64,000 nucleotides of DNA, from positions 186,001 through 250,000 of the forward strand of contig NZ_LQAQ01000061.1 of assembly GCF_001583495.1 (NCBI RefSeq). Direction: 5' to 3'. The DNA comes from Flammeovirga sp. SJP92 (GTDB lineage: Bacteria > Bacteroidota > Bacteroidia > Cytophagales > Flammeovirgaceae). The notes under the pieces are model-generated. The model searched no databases and had not been told where the DNA came from. It saw only the letters and a program-made list of their open reading frames with translations. Within the stretch, counting starts at the first letter, position 1; each line of letters starts with the position of its first letter. A program made the position numbers and the translations under genes. Below, one piece after another: positions 17,340-25,648 of this stretch.

Positions 17340-18077
17340 TTACTTCTTTATTATTTTAATGAATTCAAGTACCTCATCAAGTGTAAAATTATAGCCACTT
17401 TGTTCACCAATAATCACTTCTTCCTTAAGAAGTTCATTTGACTTACTGCTTAAAGACAAATTTATTCCGTTTGTATTAACGTTTTTCAAATCAGTTTTTA
17501 AAGTAGCGATCTCAAAAGAGTCGGAAACTAAATTATCGATTTTCTTCAATTGTTCTTGTGCTGTTTCCATCAAGACATCTGACGTAAATTCTTGTTTGAT
17601 GCCAAGTTCATGTTCAGATCTTAAATAAGCCCAATTACCCGTAACAATTGATTCTGTATCTAATGTGACAAAAGCAGGTTTAAAAGGAAGTTTAAATAGA
17701 GAATCATAATGGCACCAAGGACTATCATAACCAATTCCATCACCATAAAGAATGTAATGTACCTCACTCAATAAAGAATTATCCCTTATTTCTGACATGA
17801 AGTGATCAACTTGAAATTCAATATAATTGAAACCTAATTTTTTAGTGATACTCAGTTGTTCTGAAACAGAGAAAGAAGAGTCGTAATCGAAATGAATACA
17901 GAACTGTGTTTTGGGAGCATCCATAGCTTTCATCATTTTTACAACAGATTCCAATGAAATAATTCTCTTATCTTCATATATCTTGTTTGAAACTGTAAAA
18001 CTCAATATATCAGCCCCTGCGTCAATAAGAGCATTTATTTCCTCTATTGTTACTACTCTATTTACTTTTGCTATCAT
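17340..18077 (-). CDS. TIM-barrel-like protein distantly resembling phosphoribosylanthranilate isomerase
   Basis: The 245-residue product begins IAKVNRVVTIEEINALIDAGADILSF, which recalls the first strand, helix and second strand of TrpF (KICG-T---DA---AGAD--GF). Later GFNYIEFQVD sits where TrpF has the strand with VQLHG. The usual TrpF catalytic Cys is replaced (Asn6), so it should not catalyse the tryptophan step. No signal peptide or membrane segment is present. The gene lies 34 bases upstream of the secreted-protein gene and 62 bases downstream of a membrane-protein gene on the same strand, so the block may be one operon. The fold assignment is tentative and the reaction is unknown. Confidence 0.6.
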   Translation of the reverse strand: MIAKVNRVVTIEEINALIDAGADILSFTVSNKIYEDKRIISLESVVKMMKAMDAPKTQFCIHFDYDSSFSVSEQLSITKKLGFNYIEFQVDHFMSEIRDNSLLSEVHYILYGDGIGYDSPWCHYDSLFKLPFKPAFVTLDTESIVTGNWAYLRSEHELGIKQEFTSDVLMETAQEQLKKIDNLVSDSFEIATLKTDLKNVNTNGINLSLSSKSNELLKEEVIIGEQSGYNFTLDEVLEFIKIIKK

Positions 18078-18139
18078 GTGCTAATGTTCCAGATTGTTGT
18101 AATCTATCTTTCTATGGATAGAACAACTAGTGATACTAG

Positions 18140-18694
18140 TTAATTCTTATACAATTTCTTTTCTAATTCCCTATTTAAAGCAGGAAACGACTTTGAGTAT
18201 TCTACGATGATTTCATCCCCTTTTTGTCGTTGCTCTCTTTTTGTCCAACCTTGGTAATTCCATCCATCTACTTGAAATTCATATTTTACTTTCTTATCTA
18301 CATTATGAACAACTATAACAAGAGAGGACGTATTCTCTGAATTATTCTGAAACTCATATTCTTTAATCTCATCAATTATTTTAAAGGTGAAAAAACCAGG
18401 TAAAAAGCATATTCCAATGATTAAGGCTGATTGTAAATATTTTTTATTATTCCTTGTCCAAGTCCTGAAAAGAGTTCGTGAGTAGTGAAACGACAGAAAA
18501 AGTGAGGTTTGTAGATACCCCAAGATAAAAAGAGCACCTAGTATGTTTAGTGGAAAAACCCGATTTACTCCAATATAAAGTTCAGACCAGATTGTATATA
18601 GTATTGCCGAAAAGTAAATCGCCCATTTAAACTTAATTGGCAACAAAATAAACTGCATAAGTAAGTTCAAAAAACCATTTTCAATTCTTCCCAT
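18140..18694 (-). CDS. Membrane protein of unknown function
   Basis: The 184-residue product has three predicted membrane segments (about 22-40, 47-68 and 88-107) and then a soluble tail of about 75 residues with SLVIVVHNVDKKVKYEFQVDGW. The tail is charged and ends in LNRELEKKLYKN. There is no recognisable enzyme motif. It is the second gene of the minus-strand block that starts at 19464, with gaps of 134 and 62 bases to its neighbours. Its role could be to anchor or gate the products of the neighbouring genes, but the sequence does not show this. Confidence 0.65.
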   Translation of the reverse strand: MGRIENGFLNLLMQFILLPIKFKWAIYFSAILYTIWSELYIGVNRVFPLNILGALFILGYLQTSLFLSFHYSRTLFRTWTRNNKKYLQSALIIGICFLPGFFTFKIIDEIKEYEFQNNSENTSSLVIVVHNVDKKVKYEFQVDGWNYQGWTKREQRQKGDEIIVEYSKSFPALNRELEKKLYKN

Positions 18695-18828
18695 CTAATA
18701 ATATGGTTTAGGATCTGTATAATATTTTTTATAGGATAAAACTCCTTTCTGTCTCCCTTATTCTTGGTATCAAACCGATACATATCACTAAAAACTCAAC
18801 TCATGTGTAAGTCTTTTACTTACTAATT

Positions 18829-19464
18829 TTATCCAAAATCAAAAGTAACAAGGGTTACTCCTTTTTGAGACATTTGTGTAAGCCCAACTAATAGAGATTT
18901 TAAGTCGTCAATAAGTGTATTATCAAGGAAGGAAAGGTCGTCTTTAGGTTTTCGAGTTTTGTATTCGAAATAATCATCCCAGTTAAAATTATAATTAAGT
19001 TCTTCATCAACATGACCATTGTCTGCAAGCTTTGAAAGTAGTTCTTTAGTAGTTCTCTGCAAATCAATGACTTTTACCCAACCCTCATTAAGGGAGTCAT
19101 AGTTTTCCTCCCATTCTTGTTTAGTTCTTTCAATCTCGTTTTTTATTAATTTTATTTTAGTTGGATCATTCTCTTCTTTAGCCAAATAAAGCTTGTACTC
19201 TAACTCATGAATGTCAGGTTCTAAATTCACAGGAATACTTCTAAAAATACTAAGGTCCAATCCAGTTATTTTCTGAATTTGCTGGAATTCAGAGTTTTCA
19301 TAGGCATCAGGTCCACATAGAAAATTGCAAAAATGCCTACTAAAATCTCCAAAAAAAACGCGATTATCCCCTTTTTCTTTAGAGATCAACATTACATCTA
19401 TTCCCATAGGTTTTGAATAACAAGTTATTGTAAAGAAAGAGAAGATTAACAGTAAAATTCTCAT
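18829..19464 (-). CDS. Protein of unknown function with N-terminal signal-like segment
   Basis: The 211-residue product starts MRILLLIFSFFTITCYSKPMG, a short signal-like or lipobox-like start (Cys15). Translation could instead begin at Met20 (MGIDVML), which would give a cytoplasmic protein. The following part has FFGDFSRHFCNFLCG, a Lys/Glu-rich helical middle (about 90-130) and a C-terminal segment with SLLVGLTQMSQKGVTLVTFDFG. The composition is like small cytosolic proteins seen in polymorphic-toxin or immunity islands, but I cannot match a family. It is the first gene of the minus-strand block; no promoter was identified in front of it. Confidence 0.6.
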   Translation of the reverse strand: MRILLLIFSFFTITCYSKPMGIDVMLISKEKGDNRVFFGDFSRHFCNFLCGPDAYENSEFQQIQKITGLDLSIFRSIPVNLEPDIHELEYKLYLAKEENDPTKIKLIKNEIERTKQEWEENYDSLNEGWVKVIDLQRTTKELLSKLADNGHVDEELNYNFNWDDYFEYKTRKPKDDLSFLDNTLIDDLKSLLVGLTQMSQKGVTLVTFDFG

Positions 19465-19845
19465 GTTTTTATTATATAATTATATTTGATAAACATCATC
19501 TCGTCTATCCATTTAGTTTAAATTTTGCTTTAAGCACTTAAAAATAGTACTAACACAATAAGATTCAAATCATTTTTGATTCCAGTTGTAATACAAAATG
19601 ATTTTTGACTTACAACTCAACACATTTTCAAATGAAAAAAAATTAATGGCCTTTTGAAAAAAAATTTTGAATCGTGAGCAAATGCAAAAGTCCTCTTTAC
19701 AACAGACTAAAAAGTGTAAAGGCTTAGAAAAATGAAACGGGAAAGTGAAGTGGTACTTTAAAAGTATTTTTTGAAAAGGGGAAATCAAGGAAAGATTGTT
19801 GGGTTGGAAAGCAAAAAGAGCTTCAGAGAGAGCATTTCACAAAAA
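19465..19845. other. Intergenic stretch, no feature recognised
   Basis: Very AT-rich, with runs of A near 19637-19665. A 72-codon minus-strand open frame (19570-19788) is rich in Phe, Lys and Cys and has no homolog-like pattern, so it is not called. It may be decayed mobile DNA next to the orphan transposase-like gene. Confidence 0.4.
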
Positions 19846-20415
19846 TTAGACACACTTACGTTTTACACTTTGTAGTAAAGCGTTTTTCCAGACGGTAAAT
19901 TTTTGTTCTTTTTGATACAACACTTTTAGTGAGTAATAAGTAGATGATTCTTTTGACAGTCCTTTTATAAAATTGAGGTGTTGTACGAGGAGGTCTAGTA
20001 ATTTCCAATCATCAAAGTAGGTCACTTCTTTAATACCTAATCGTATGGCGTAGCTTTTGAAATGGGTTTTAAATTTGTCTCTTTTATTACGTAACTGTAT
20101 TCTTTTCTTTCGGTCAGACCGCCATAATATAAAACGTCTTTCATGATGCAACTGATATTTTTCCTTTCGTTTTTTATTCGGCAGTAGAAGTCGCGCTTTT
20201 TTAAGTCCACCAGCAAACTTTTTACGAGCAGTGTACAATTTATGAGCATAGGTAGCAATGTACCTTCTCATAACAGGGTGTGTATTTCTTTTTAGTTCAC
20301 GATAAATGGTAGAGACAGAAACTTCCAACACCTCTGCTATTTGAGCAACAGCATAGATTTTGGCTTCAAGCAAACGTTGAAGGTATTTTCTATCTTGTAG
20401 TTGGAGATTTTTCAT
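19846..20415 (-). CDS. Orphan IS30-type helix-turn-helix protein
   Basis: The 189-residue product begins with the HTH_38 domain found at the N-terminus of IS30-type transposases: LQLQDRKYLQRLLE, then AVAQIAEVLEVSVSTIYRELKRNT (helix-turn-helix about residues 18-45). The remainder is very basic (KARLLLPNKKRKEKY, RSDRKKRIQLRNKRDKFK) and lacks the DDE catalytic part, which in IS30 needs about 150-200 more residues. It is therefore either a stand-alone DNA-binding protein or a transposase remnant that kept an open frame. No terminal inverted repeats were recognised around it. Surrounding DNA is gene-poor and hairpin-rich, consistent with mobile-element history. Confidence 0.65.
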   Translation of the reverse strand: MKNLQLQDRKYLQRLLEAKIYAVAQIAEVLEVSVSTIYRELKRNTHPVMRRYIATYAHKLYTARKKFAGGLKKARLLLPNKKRKEKYQLHHERRFILWRSDRKKRIQLRNKRDKFKTHFKSYAIRLGIKEVTYFDDWKLLDLLVQHLNFIKGLSKESSTYYSLKVLYQKEQKFTVWKNALLQSVKRKCV

Positions 20416-21016
20416 GAAACCGTATGCGCAGTGAAAAACTAAGTTTTAAAGAATAAATAAACAAAATACTTTATAATGTATTGAATATCAATCAAAAATT
20501 ACAAAAAACAGCACTTTTTCTATAAAAATGGGTCAAAAATAGATCAGCATTTAAAAATTAGAGTGTTTATCACACTACAACGGTCACTTTGTACACTCTT
20601 TTTTAAGTGGGAGAAAAAAAAATCCACTTTCTTTAAAAATACATACACATTATACTAATAGTACAATTTATTGGTATAGTTAAATTCATATCTTGGAATA
20701 GTTATATAAAAAAGTGCAGTTTTGTCCTAAAAAAATGATTTTTTGGGTCCTTTTATCCCATTAAATGCCTCCAAAAAATAAAATTTGAAAATATTTACAA
20801 CCTTTTTCAAACCTCTCCGTTCATTAAACCACAACACAACGATTAACAGTTATTACCACGAAGAACATCACACTGATTAGCATCTAAGAATAACTGAATT
20901 TAATAATCCCAACCCAATCTTAAAGAAATTATACACTGGATATTCAGTATCCATTGGCGACTCATTTTACCCCAGTTTTACTATTATCTTATTGTACACT
21001 ATCACTTTTACTGCTA

Positions 21017-21052
21017 GCAATGAGAGGATGCTGCTTGCATCCTCTCCATTGC
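21017..21052. other. Long hairpin in gene-free region
   Basis: GCAATGAGAGGATGC at 21017-21031 pairs with GCATCCTCTCCATTGC at 21037-21052, with one bulged base and a loop of about 5. It is GC-richer than its surroundings and has no T-run after it, so it is unlikely to be a terminator. Confidence 0.6.
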
Positions 21053-21194
21053 CCAGAAAGAAGAATTTGAGACCTATTGATCAATCAGTTTGTAATAATA
21101 GTATTACAAAAGAAAATTTAATACTCTAATTTTTTCGTTACTTGATAATACTTTAATTATTGATTGGTAGATCTTACGATAATATTTATGTAAG

Positions 21195-21275
21195 AACTTT
21201 GTACGAGGAGAAATCCTCATAAGAAAACACACAGTAATTTGTCAAAAGCTCACCATTTATGGTGGGCTTTTATTT
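21195..21275 (+). ncRNA. Candidate short non-coding RNA ending at a terminator
   Basis: A small GAGG/CCTC hairpin (about 21206-21219), a single-stranded A-rich part and a terminator hairpin with a T-rich tail (21244-21281) occur in that order, with AACTTTG just upstream as a poor -7 match. It is only a possible transcript; no known RNA family is recognised. Confidence 0.2.
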
Positions 21276-21281
21276 TTATTT
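21244..21281. terminator. Terminator hairpin at the end of the NlpC/P60 gene
   Basis: AAAAGCTCACC (21244-21254) pairs with GGTGGGCTTTT (21261-21271) with one G-U pair; the plus strand continues TATTTTTATTT. The hairpin lies just after the stop of the minus-strand gene ending at 21276. Confidence 0.7.
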
Positions 21282-22247
21282 CAACATTCTTTCTTGATCC
21301 AACGTCAAAAGCCTTTTGATAAAATAAGGTCTTGATTTCCAATACCCATCCGTTAGGGGAGCTACAATAACTCCTGTACTTGTACCACAATGGATCATTT
21401 TGATCTTCTCATTTTCTATTTTATAAATCATTCCCAAATGAGAAATGGATTGGTAGTCATCTGAATCACTAGAACCAAAACAAACAATGTCTCCTTCCTG
21501 TACATTTTCCAGAGCAATGGTTTTCCCCAGCATAGCAATTCTTTTGGTGTTATGCGGAAATTCTACACCAAACTGCTTATAGACATACAGCACAAATCCA
21601 GAACAGTCAAAGCCTTCATAAGGATTGACCTTGGCGTATTTATAAGGAACACCAATATAATCATCTGCTTTCTTGGCAATCAAATAAGGAGGTATATTGA
21701 TATTTTCTGCTTTGAAAAAAGTCTCATAGCTTCCTTCTTGATAGGTAAATGAAAAAGGAGAAAAGGCTTCTTTGTTTTCCTTGACAGATACCACTATTGC
21801 ATCTGAGGTGGTTTCATCAATTTCAAGCACAAAAACGTTTTCACTTAACTGATTAATTTCACTCAGTAAAATATCATTCTGATCTTCCAATGCTTTTTTA
21901 CTGAATTCAGTCAAGTACAAAGTGATTTTATTTTCTAAAGTAGCTAACGGTTTATCAGTAGAGGATTTCAACTTCTCATACCTTACATAATGTTCGATAG
22001 ATCTTTTCAGATATTTCCATTGTTGGTCTGAAAACTTGGAAAAAGTTTGTGCTTTAAACCAGCAGGCCCAACTCATATACTTAAAAGGATACGCTTCGTT
22101 GTACTTTTTCTGATGGGCTTTCATGCCTTGTGTCATCACTTTATCGTACTTCCCCTTATTTAAAAGTTTTTGGAGTTTTTTGTCGCTTTGGGCGTGAGAA
22201 GTTAAAACGAAACCTAATAAAAAATAAAAAATGAAAATGTATTTCAT
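21276..22247 (-). CDS. NlpC/P60-family secreted cysteine peptidase
   Basis: The chosen start (ATG at 22247) gives a clean signal peptide, MKYIFIFYFLLGFVLTSHAQ; a longer frame from 22271 adds eight residues in front of it and is less likely. After a helical N-terminal half (about 25-180) comes an NlpC/P60 domain: GVPYKYA, then DCSGFVLYVYKQFG with the catalytic Cys, GDIVCFGS, and SHLGMIY with the catalytic His, and finally MIHCGTSTGV. Such enzymes cut peptide bonds in peptidoglycan stems, usually gamma-D-Glu-diaminopimelate. The gene stands alone on the minus strand and ends at a terminator. The family call is firm. Confidence 0.92.
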   Translation of the reverse strand: MKYIFIFYFLLGFVLTSHAQSDKKLQKLLNKGKYDKVMTQGMKAHQKKYNEAYPFKYMSWACWFKAQTFSKFSDQQWKYLKRSIEHYVRYEKLKSSTDKPLATLENKITLYLTEFSKKALEDQNDILLSEINQLSENVFVLEIDETTSDAIVVSVKENKEAFSPFSFTYQEGSYETFFKAENINIPPYLIAKKADDYIGVPYKYAKVNPYEGFDCSGFVLYVYKQFGVEFPHNTKRIAMLGKTIALENVQEGDIVCFGSSDSDDYQSISHLGMIYKIENEKIKMIHCGTSTGVIVAPLTDGYWKSRPYFIKRLLTLDQERMLK

Positions 22248-22561
22248 AATTACCGTATTAAACTGTTCCATTTTCTACCGAATCAAAATAATGTTGATTA
22301 AATTGAATAAAAAATGAATATGATAAGTGTTTGTATAAACAATGTAGGAATTTTTAATGGAAGAATAATACTTACGTAAGATTTTTCATAAGAGATTGTT
22401 TGGATTCTAAGTATTAGGTATGAAAATGCTCAACTTTATGTTCCAATGCAGTTTTAAACCCAAAAGCATCCTATAATTTGACCTAAAAAAGCATTACTTC
22501 TTATGATATTCATTTTCCTTATAGCGGAAAGCAAAAAAATACGCCAAAACATATTGTTTTT
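22248..22561. other. Divergent intergenic stretch
   Basis: It holds the promoters of the NlpC gene and the LysM gene. The 10-base palindrome CTTACGTAAG (about 22373-22382) is the only notable site. No exact TAnnTTTG element was found. Confidence 0.4.
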
Positions 22562-25099
22562 ATGAAATATACTGTAGTTGCAGGAGATACTTTATATGGT
22601 ATTTCAAGAAAGAATAATATATCAACCCAAGAAATATTAGCCTTAAATGGGTGGACAAGTGCTCCTCCTTTACAAATTGGGCAGGAAATTATTGTTGCCA
22701 AGCCAAGCAGCAGTGCTCCGCCTTCAGACACATCAAGTACTGTGAACACCAGTACGTATACTGTAGCGAAGGGAGATTCACTTTATGCCATTGGAAGAAA
22801 ATATGGAGTGAGCCCAACGGAGATTCTCACTTTAAATGGACTTAGTCCTTCTGATGGTTTATATATTGGACAGGTTTTAAAAATTCCTTCTGGAAATAAA
22901 ACAAGTCAAAGCACAACTACAGTAGCACCTACCCAACCCCGCCCAAGTAATTCTGGAGAAAAAACACATACCGTTAGTCAAGGTGAATCTTTGTATGCAA
23001 TTGCAAGAAAATATAATACAACTCCACAGGCTATTTTGGAAGAAAATGGATTGGGAAACAATGCTCCAATCTACATTGGACAAGAATTGACGATTCCAAG
23101 TGCTTCAAAACCAACTCCTGCTCCTGCACCTTCCAATAACACTACGGTGACGTCTACGCCTTCATCCCAAGAAAAGATTGTTTATACTGTACAACAAGGT
23201 GATACTTTATATCAAATTTCTAGAAAAGTGGGACTTAGTCCACAACAAATTCTAGCACTAAATGGACTAGACGGAAGTACTCCTATTTATATAGGACAAG
23301 AATTAAAAGTAAAAGGAGTTCCAAAGGCAGCTCCAGAAACTTCCGCTCCTACAACACCAAGTAGCACCGGCAAAACACATACTGTACAAAGAGGTGAGTC
23401 TTTGTATGCTATCGGTAGAAAATACGGTTGCAGTCCTGCTGAAGTATTAGCGGCGAATAATATGGCCATTGACGCTACGATTTATATTGGTCAAACTTTA
23501 AAAATACCTTCTAAATCAAATGTAAAGCCAGTCGATCCCATTACACCTCCGCCTTCAGTACGTCCTACACCAACTCCACCACCTGCCCCTACTACTCCTA
23601 ATTATAGAGTTTACACGGTGCAAGCAGGTGATTACATTTCTAAAATTGCCAAAAAGTTTCACGTTACTCCACAGGCATTAGTAGCTGCCAACAAACTGCC
23701 ACAAGGTAGAATTTATGTAGGACAGCAATTGATGATTCCTTCTGCTTCTACGCAACAGTCAACACCTTCTCAAGGCTCATCTACATTGCAAAATCAACAA
23801 GGGCACAGTATTTATCGCTTGAGTAAAGAAGACGGAAAAGGAATTTTCACCAGTGGTTTAAGAGGTGCAATTGGCAGCAGTTACAGAATGTCGCCTGATG
23901 ATGTGAACAGAGTACAGCAACGCTTGGTGCAATTAGGCAGTCTATCAAGTATTCATAATGAAAATGCACATGCTATTGCACAAAGATCTGGTGGTGTAGT
24001 GCCAGGAAATGGAATTCCGAAAACACTTGCTGCTATAAAAAATCTTCAAAATAAATACCGATTGAATTGGTGGGTAGAAACACCTGCAAGAGCTCAAATG
24101 CTTGGTACCAATTCATTTAAATACGGAGAGATCCAACCCAACGATATCACTTATAAGTTTTTAAGAGAGTTTACAAAATTCAAACTCCAATTCCCTCACC
24201 CTATCACAGGAAATAATGAGGTAGCTGAGTTCACCAATTTTGTGCGCAGTGGTTACAATCAGTTTTATGACGGTGTGGGTTATGTTGGTAAATCTTTACC
24301 TTCCAATATTCCGTTGAAAGTGTATACTGATGTAGGACTATCGACTACCTTAGCACAAGCTATGCAAGTGGTATCCAGTCATGAAGGTAATTTTGATGCG
24401 ATCAATAGTTACGACAAAGCCTTTTTCTCTTATGGGTTTATTCAATTTGCAGGTGGAGGCAGAGGTTTAGCTCCTGTAATTGCAAGAATGAAAGTTAGCC
24501 AGCCTGCACTTTTCAAAGCCATTTTCCAATCGGCGGGTATTGATGTTACTTACACTACAAGAAACAACGACATTCATCAAGGTGAATTAATTATACAATT
24601 CCCTAATGGTACTTTAAAAGGTGTTGAAGCAGAGAAGGTCCTTCGTGGTGATCATCAATTGTATGGTCCATTTATCAGAGCTGCATTCCACCCTGATTTA
24701 ATCAAAGCACAAATTGAACAGTCTGTAAAAGCATACGCTAAACCTGCTTTGGGTATTAAATTAAATATTCAGACCAGTGGATTCAGATCAAGTACTGTTC
24801 CATTGACTGACTTTATCAATTCGGCCATGGGACTTGGTTTTGCTATTGATATGACGGTAAACAAATGGATTGTGAAAACAGGGCAAATGTTTTCTGATGC
24901 CATCAATACAATTGCCAGAAAAAGAGGTTATTCTTCTTATGAACAATTGGCTTTGATTGATGAAAGAGAAGTGATTCAAGAAATTGTCAATAAAGAAGGT
25001 CCTGCTGATAAAAGAGTAGCTGACCGCGGAAATAGTATGATGAAATCTGGTTTGAGCTTTGCCAAAAGCCCTTCAAAAGGGAATGGTATGATTGCTTAA
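22562..25099 (+). CDS. Multi-LysM protein with C-terminal lysozyme-like domain, no signal peptide
   Basis: The 845-residue product begins directly in a LysM motif (YTVVAGDTLYGISRKN) and has six LysM domains at about 1-46, 66-110, 136-180, 207-250, 272-317 and 347-392, joined by Pro/Ser/Thr-rich linkers. LysM binds the glycan backbone of peptidoglycan or chitin. From about residue 420 comes a different, non-repetitive part. It includes SSHEGNFDAINSYDKAFFSYG, in which an acidic residue next to a conserved FDAIN/YGFIQF pattern resembles the catalytic core of lysozyme-like muramidases. No signal peptide precedes the first LysM, so export by the general pathway is not expected. An injected or lysis-released muramidase is possible but unproven. 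Confidence 0.8.
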   Translation: MKYTVVAGDTLYGISRKNNISTQEILALNGWTSAPPLQIGQEIIVAKPSSSAPPSDTSSTVNTSTYTVAKGDSLYAIGRKYGVSPTEILTLNGLSPSDGLYIGQVLKIPSGNKTSQSTTTVAPTQPRPSNSGEKTHTVSQGESLYAIARKYNTTPQAILEENGLGNNAPIYIGQELTIPSASKPTPAPAPSNNTTVTSTPSSQEKIVYTVQQGDTLYQISRKVGLSPQQILALNGLDGSTPIYIGQELKVKGVPKAAPETSAPTTPSSTGKTHTVQRGESLYAIGRKYGCSPAEVLAANNMAIDATIYIGQTLKIPSKSNVKPVDPITPPPSVRPTPTPPPAPTTPNYRVYTVQAGDYISKIAKKFHVTPQALVAANKLPQGRIYVGQQLMIPSASTQQSTPSQGSSTLQNQQGHSIYRLSKEDGKGIFTSGLRGAIGSSYRMSPDDVNRVQQRLVQLGSLSSIHNENAHAIAQRSGGVVPGNGIPKTLAAIKNLQNKYRLNWWVETPARAQMLGTNSFKYGEIQPNDITYKFLREFTKFKLQFPHPITGNNEVAEFTNFVRSGYNQFYDGVGYVGKSLPSNIPLKVYTDVGLSTTLAQAMQVVSSHEGNFDAINSYDKAFFSYGFIQFAGGGRGLAPVIARMKVSQPALFKAIFQSAGIDVTYTTRNNDIHQGELIIQFPNGTLKGVEAEKVLRGDHQLYGPFIRAAFHPDLIKAQIEQSVKAYAKPALGIKLNIQTSGFRSSTVPLTDFINSAMGLGFAIDMTVNKWIVKTGQMFSDAINTIARKRGYSSYEQLALIDEREVIQEIVNKEGPADKRVADRGNSMMKSGLSFAKSPSKGNGMIA

Positions 25100-25210
25100 A
25101 ATGAAAATATACTATTGCAAACGTAAGCAACAGCATCGCTTTACGTTTCAAAAAAAATCCATTATCAGTCTATGGTTGAAATCATAAGCTGATGATGGGG
25201 CAGTAAAATA

Positions 25211-25248
25211 AAAAAGTGAAGTTTTTAAGGCTTCACTTTTTTGTTTTG
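25211..25248. terminator. Terminator between LysM gene and acyl-CoA-binding protein gene
   Basis: AAAAAGTGAAG (25211-25221) pairs with CTTCACTTTTT (25231-25241), followed by TGTTTTG. It works for the convergent pair of genes on both sides. Confidence 0.85.
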
Positions 25249-25271
25249 TATTTTCTCAGGAAAGGATTCTC

Positions 25272-25523
25272 CTATCCCTCTAATTGATTAACAAGTGTGA
25301 TGTATTTTGACTCAGCGTCTTCCGTTGAAGTTCCTTCGATTTTTTTCCATGCATCCCATTTTGCATTTCCCTTAAAATCAAATCCACCGGGTCTTTCAGT
25401 ATTCACATCTCCTTCCGTTGCTTGCTTAAAAAAAGCATACAACTTTAAAAGATCATCATTTGATGGTCTTTCTGATAATTGATTGACTCTTACTTGTGCG
25501 TCTTTAAAAGCATCTGATGCCAT
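25272..25523 (-). CDS. Acyl-CoA-binding protein (ACBP), eukaryotic-type
   Basis: The 83-residue product matches the ACBP family along its whole length: a first helix FKDAQVRVNQL, then LLKLYAFFKQATEGDVNTERPG, with the characteristic YxxFKQAT-GD pattern, then KWDAWKKIEGTS and a last helix. ACBP is a four-helix protein that binds long-chain acyl-CoA in the cytosol and buffers or delivers it. Length is normal (about 86 in animals). There is no signal peptide. The gene is just upstream (on the same strand, downstream in transcription) of a DUF2147 protein. ACBP is widespread in eukaryotes and found in only some bacteria. The identification is strong. Confidence 0.95.
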   Translation of the reverse strand: MASDAFKDAQVRVNQLSERPSNDDLLKLYAFFKQATEGDVNTERPGGFDFKGNAKWDAWKKIEGTSTEDAESKYITLVNQLEG

Positions 25524-25648
25524 AGTGTATAAAGTGTTGTTTATGTTGATGAAAAATAAAACTAAAGCCGATGAGCGGTTATTTTAATAACAAAATAAAT
25601 CACCGTAATGCTCACCCTTTTTTAAAATTCATCTGTTTATATAAAAAA

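Larger units (their letters stand above)
20416..21275. other. 860-base gene-free stretch with several hairpins
   Basis: No open frame above 60 codons fits a gene. Structures seen: GGATA-TTCAG-TATCC near 20939, a strong hairpin at 21017-21052, GAGG-AGAAAT-CCTC near 21205, and a terminator-like hairpin at 21244-21271. The last two could belong to a short plus-strand RNA. Confidence 0.5.

Noticed and set aside
19570-19788. 72-codon minus-strand frame
   Set aside because: Phe/Lys/Cys-rich low-complexity frame in very AT-rich DNA with no motif.
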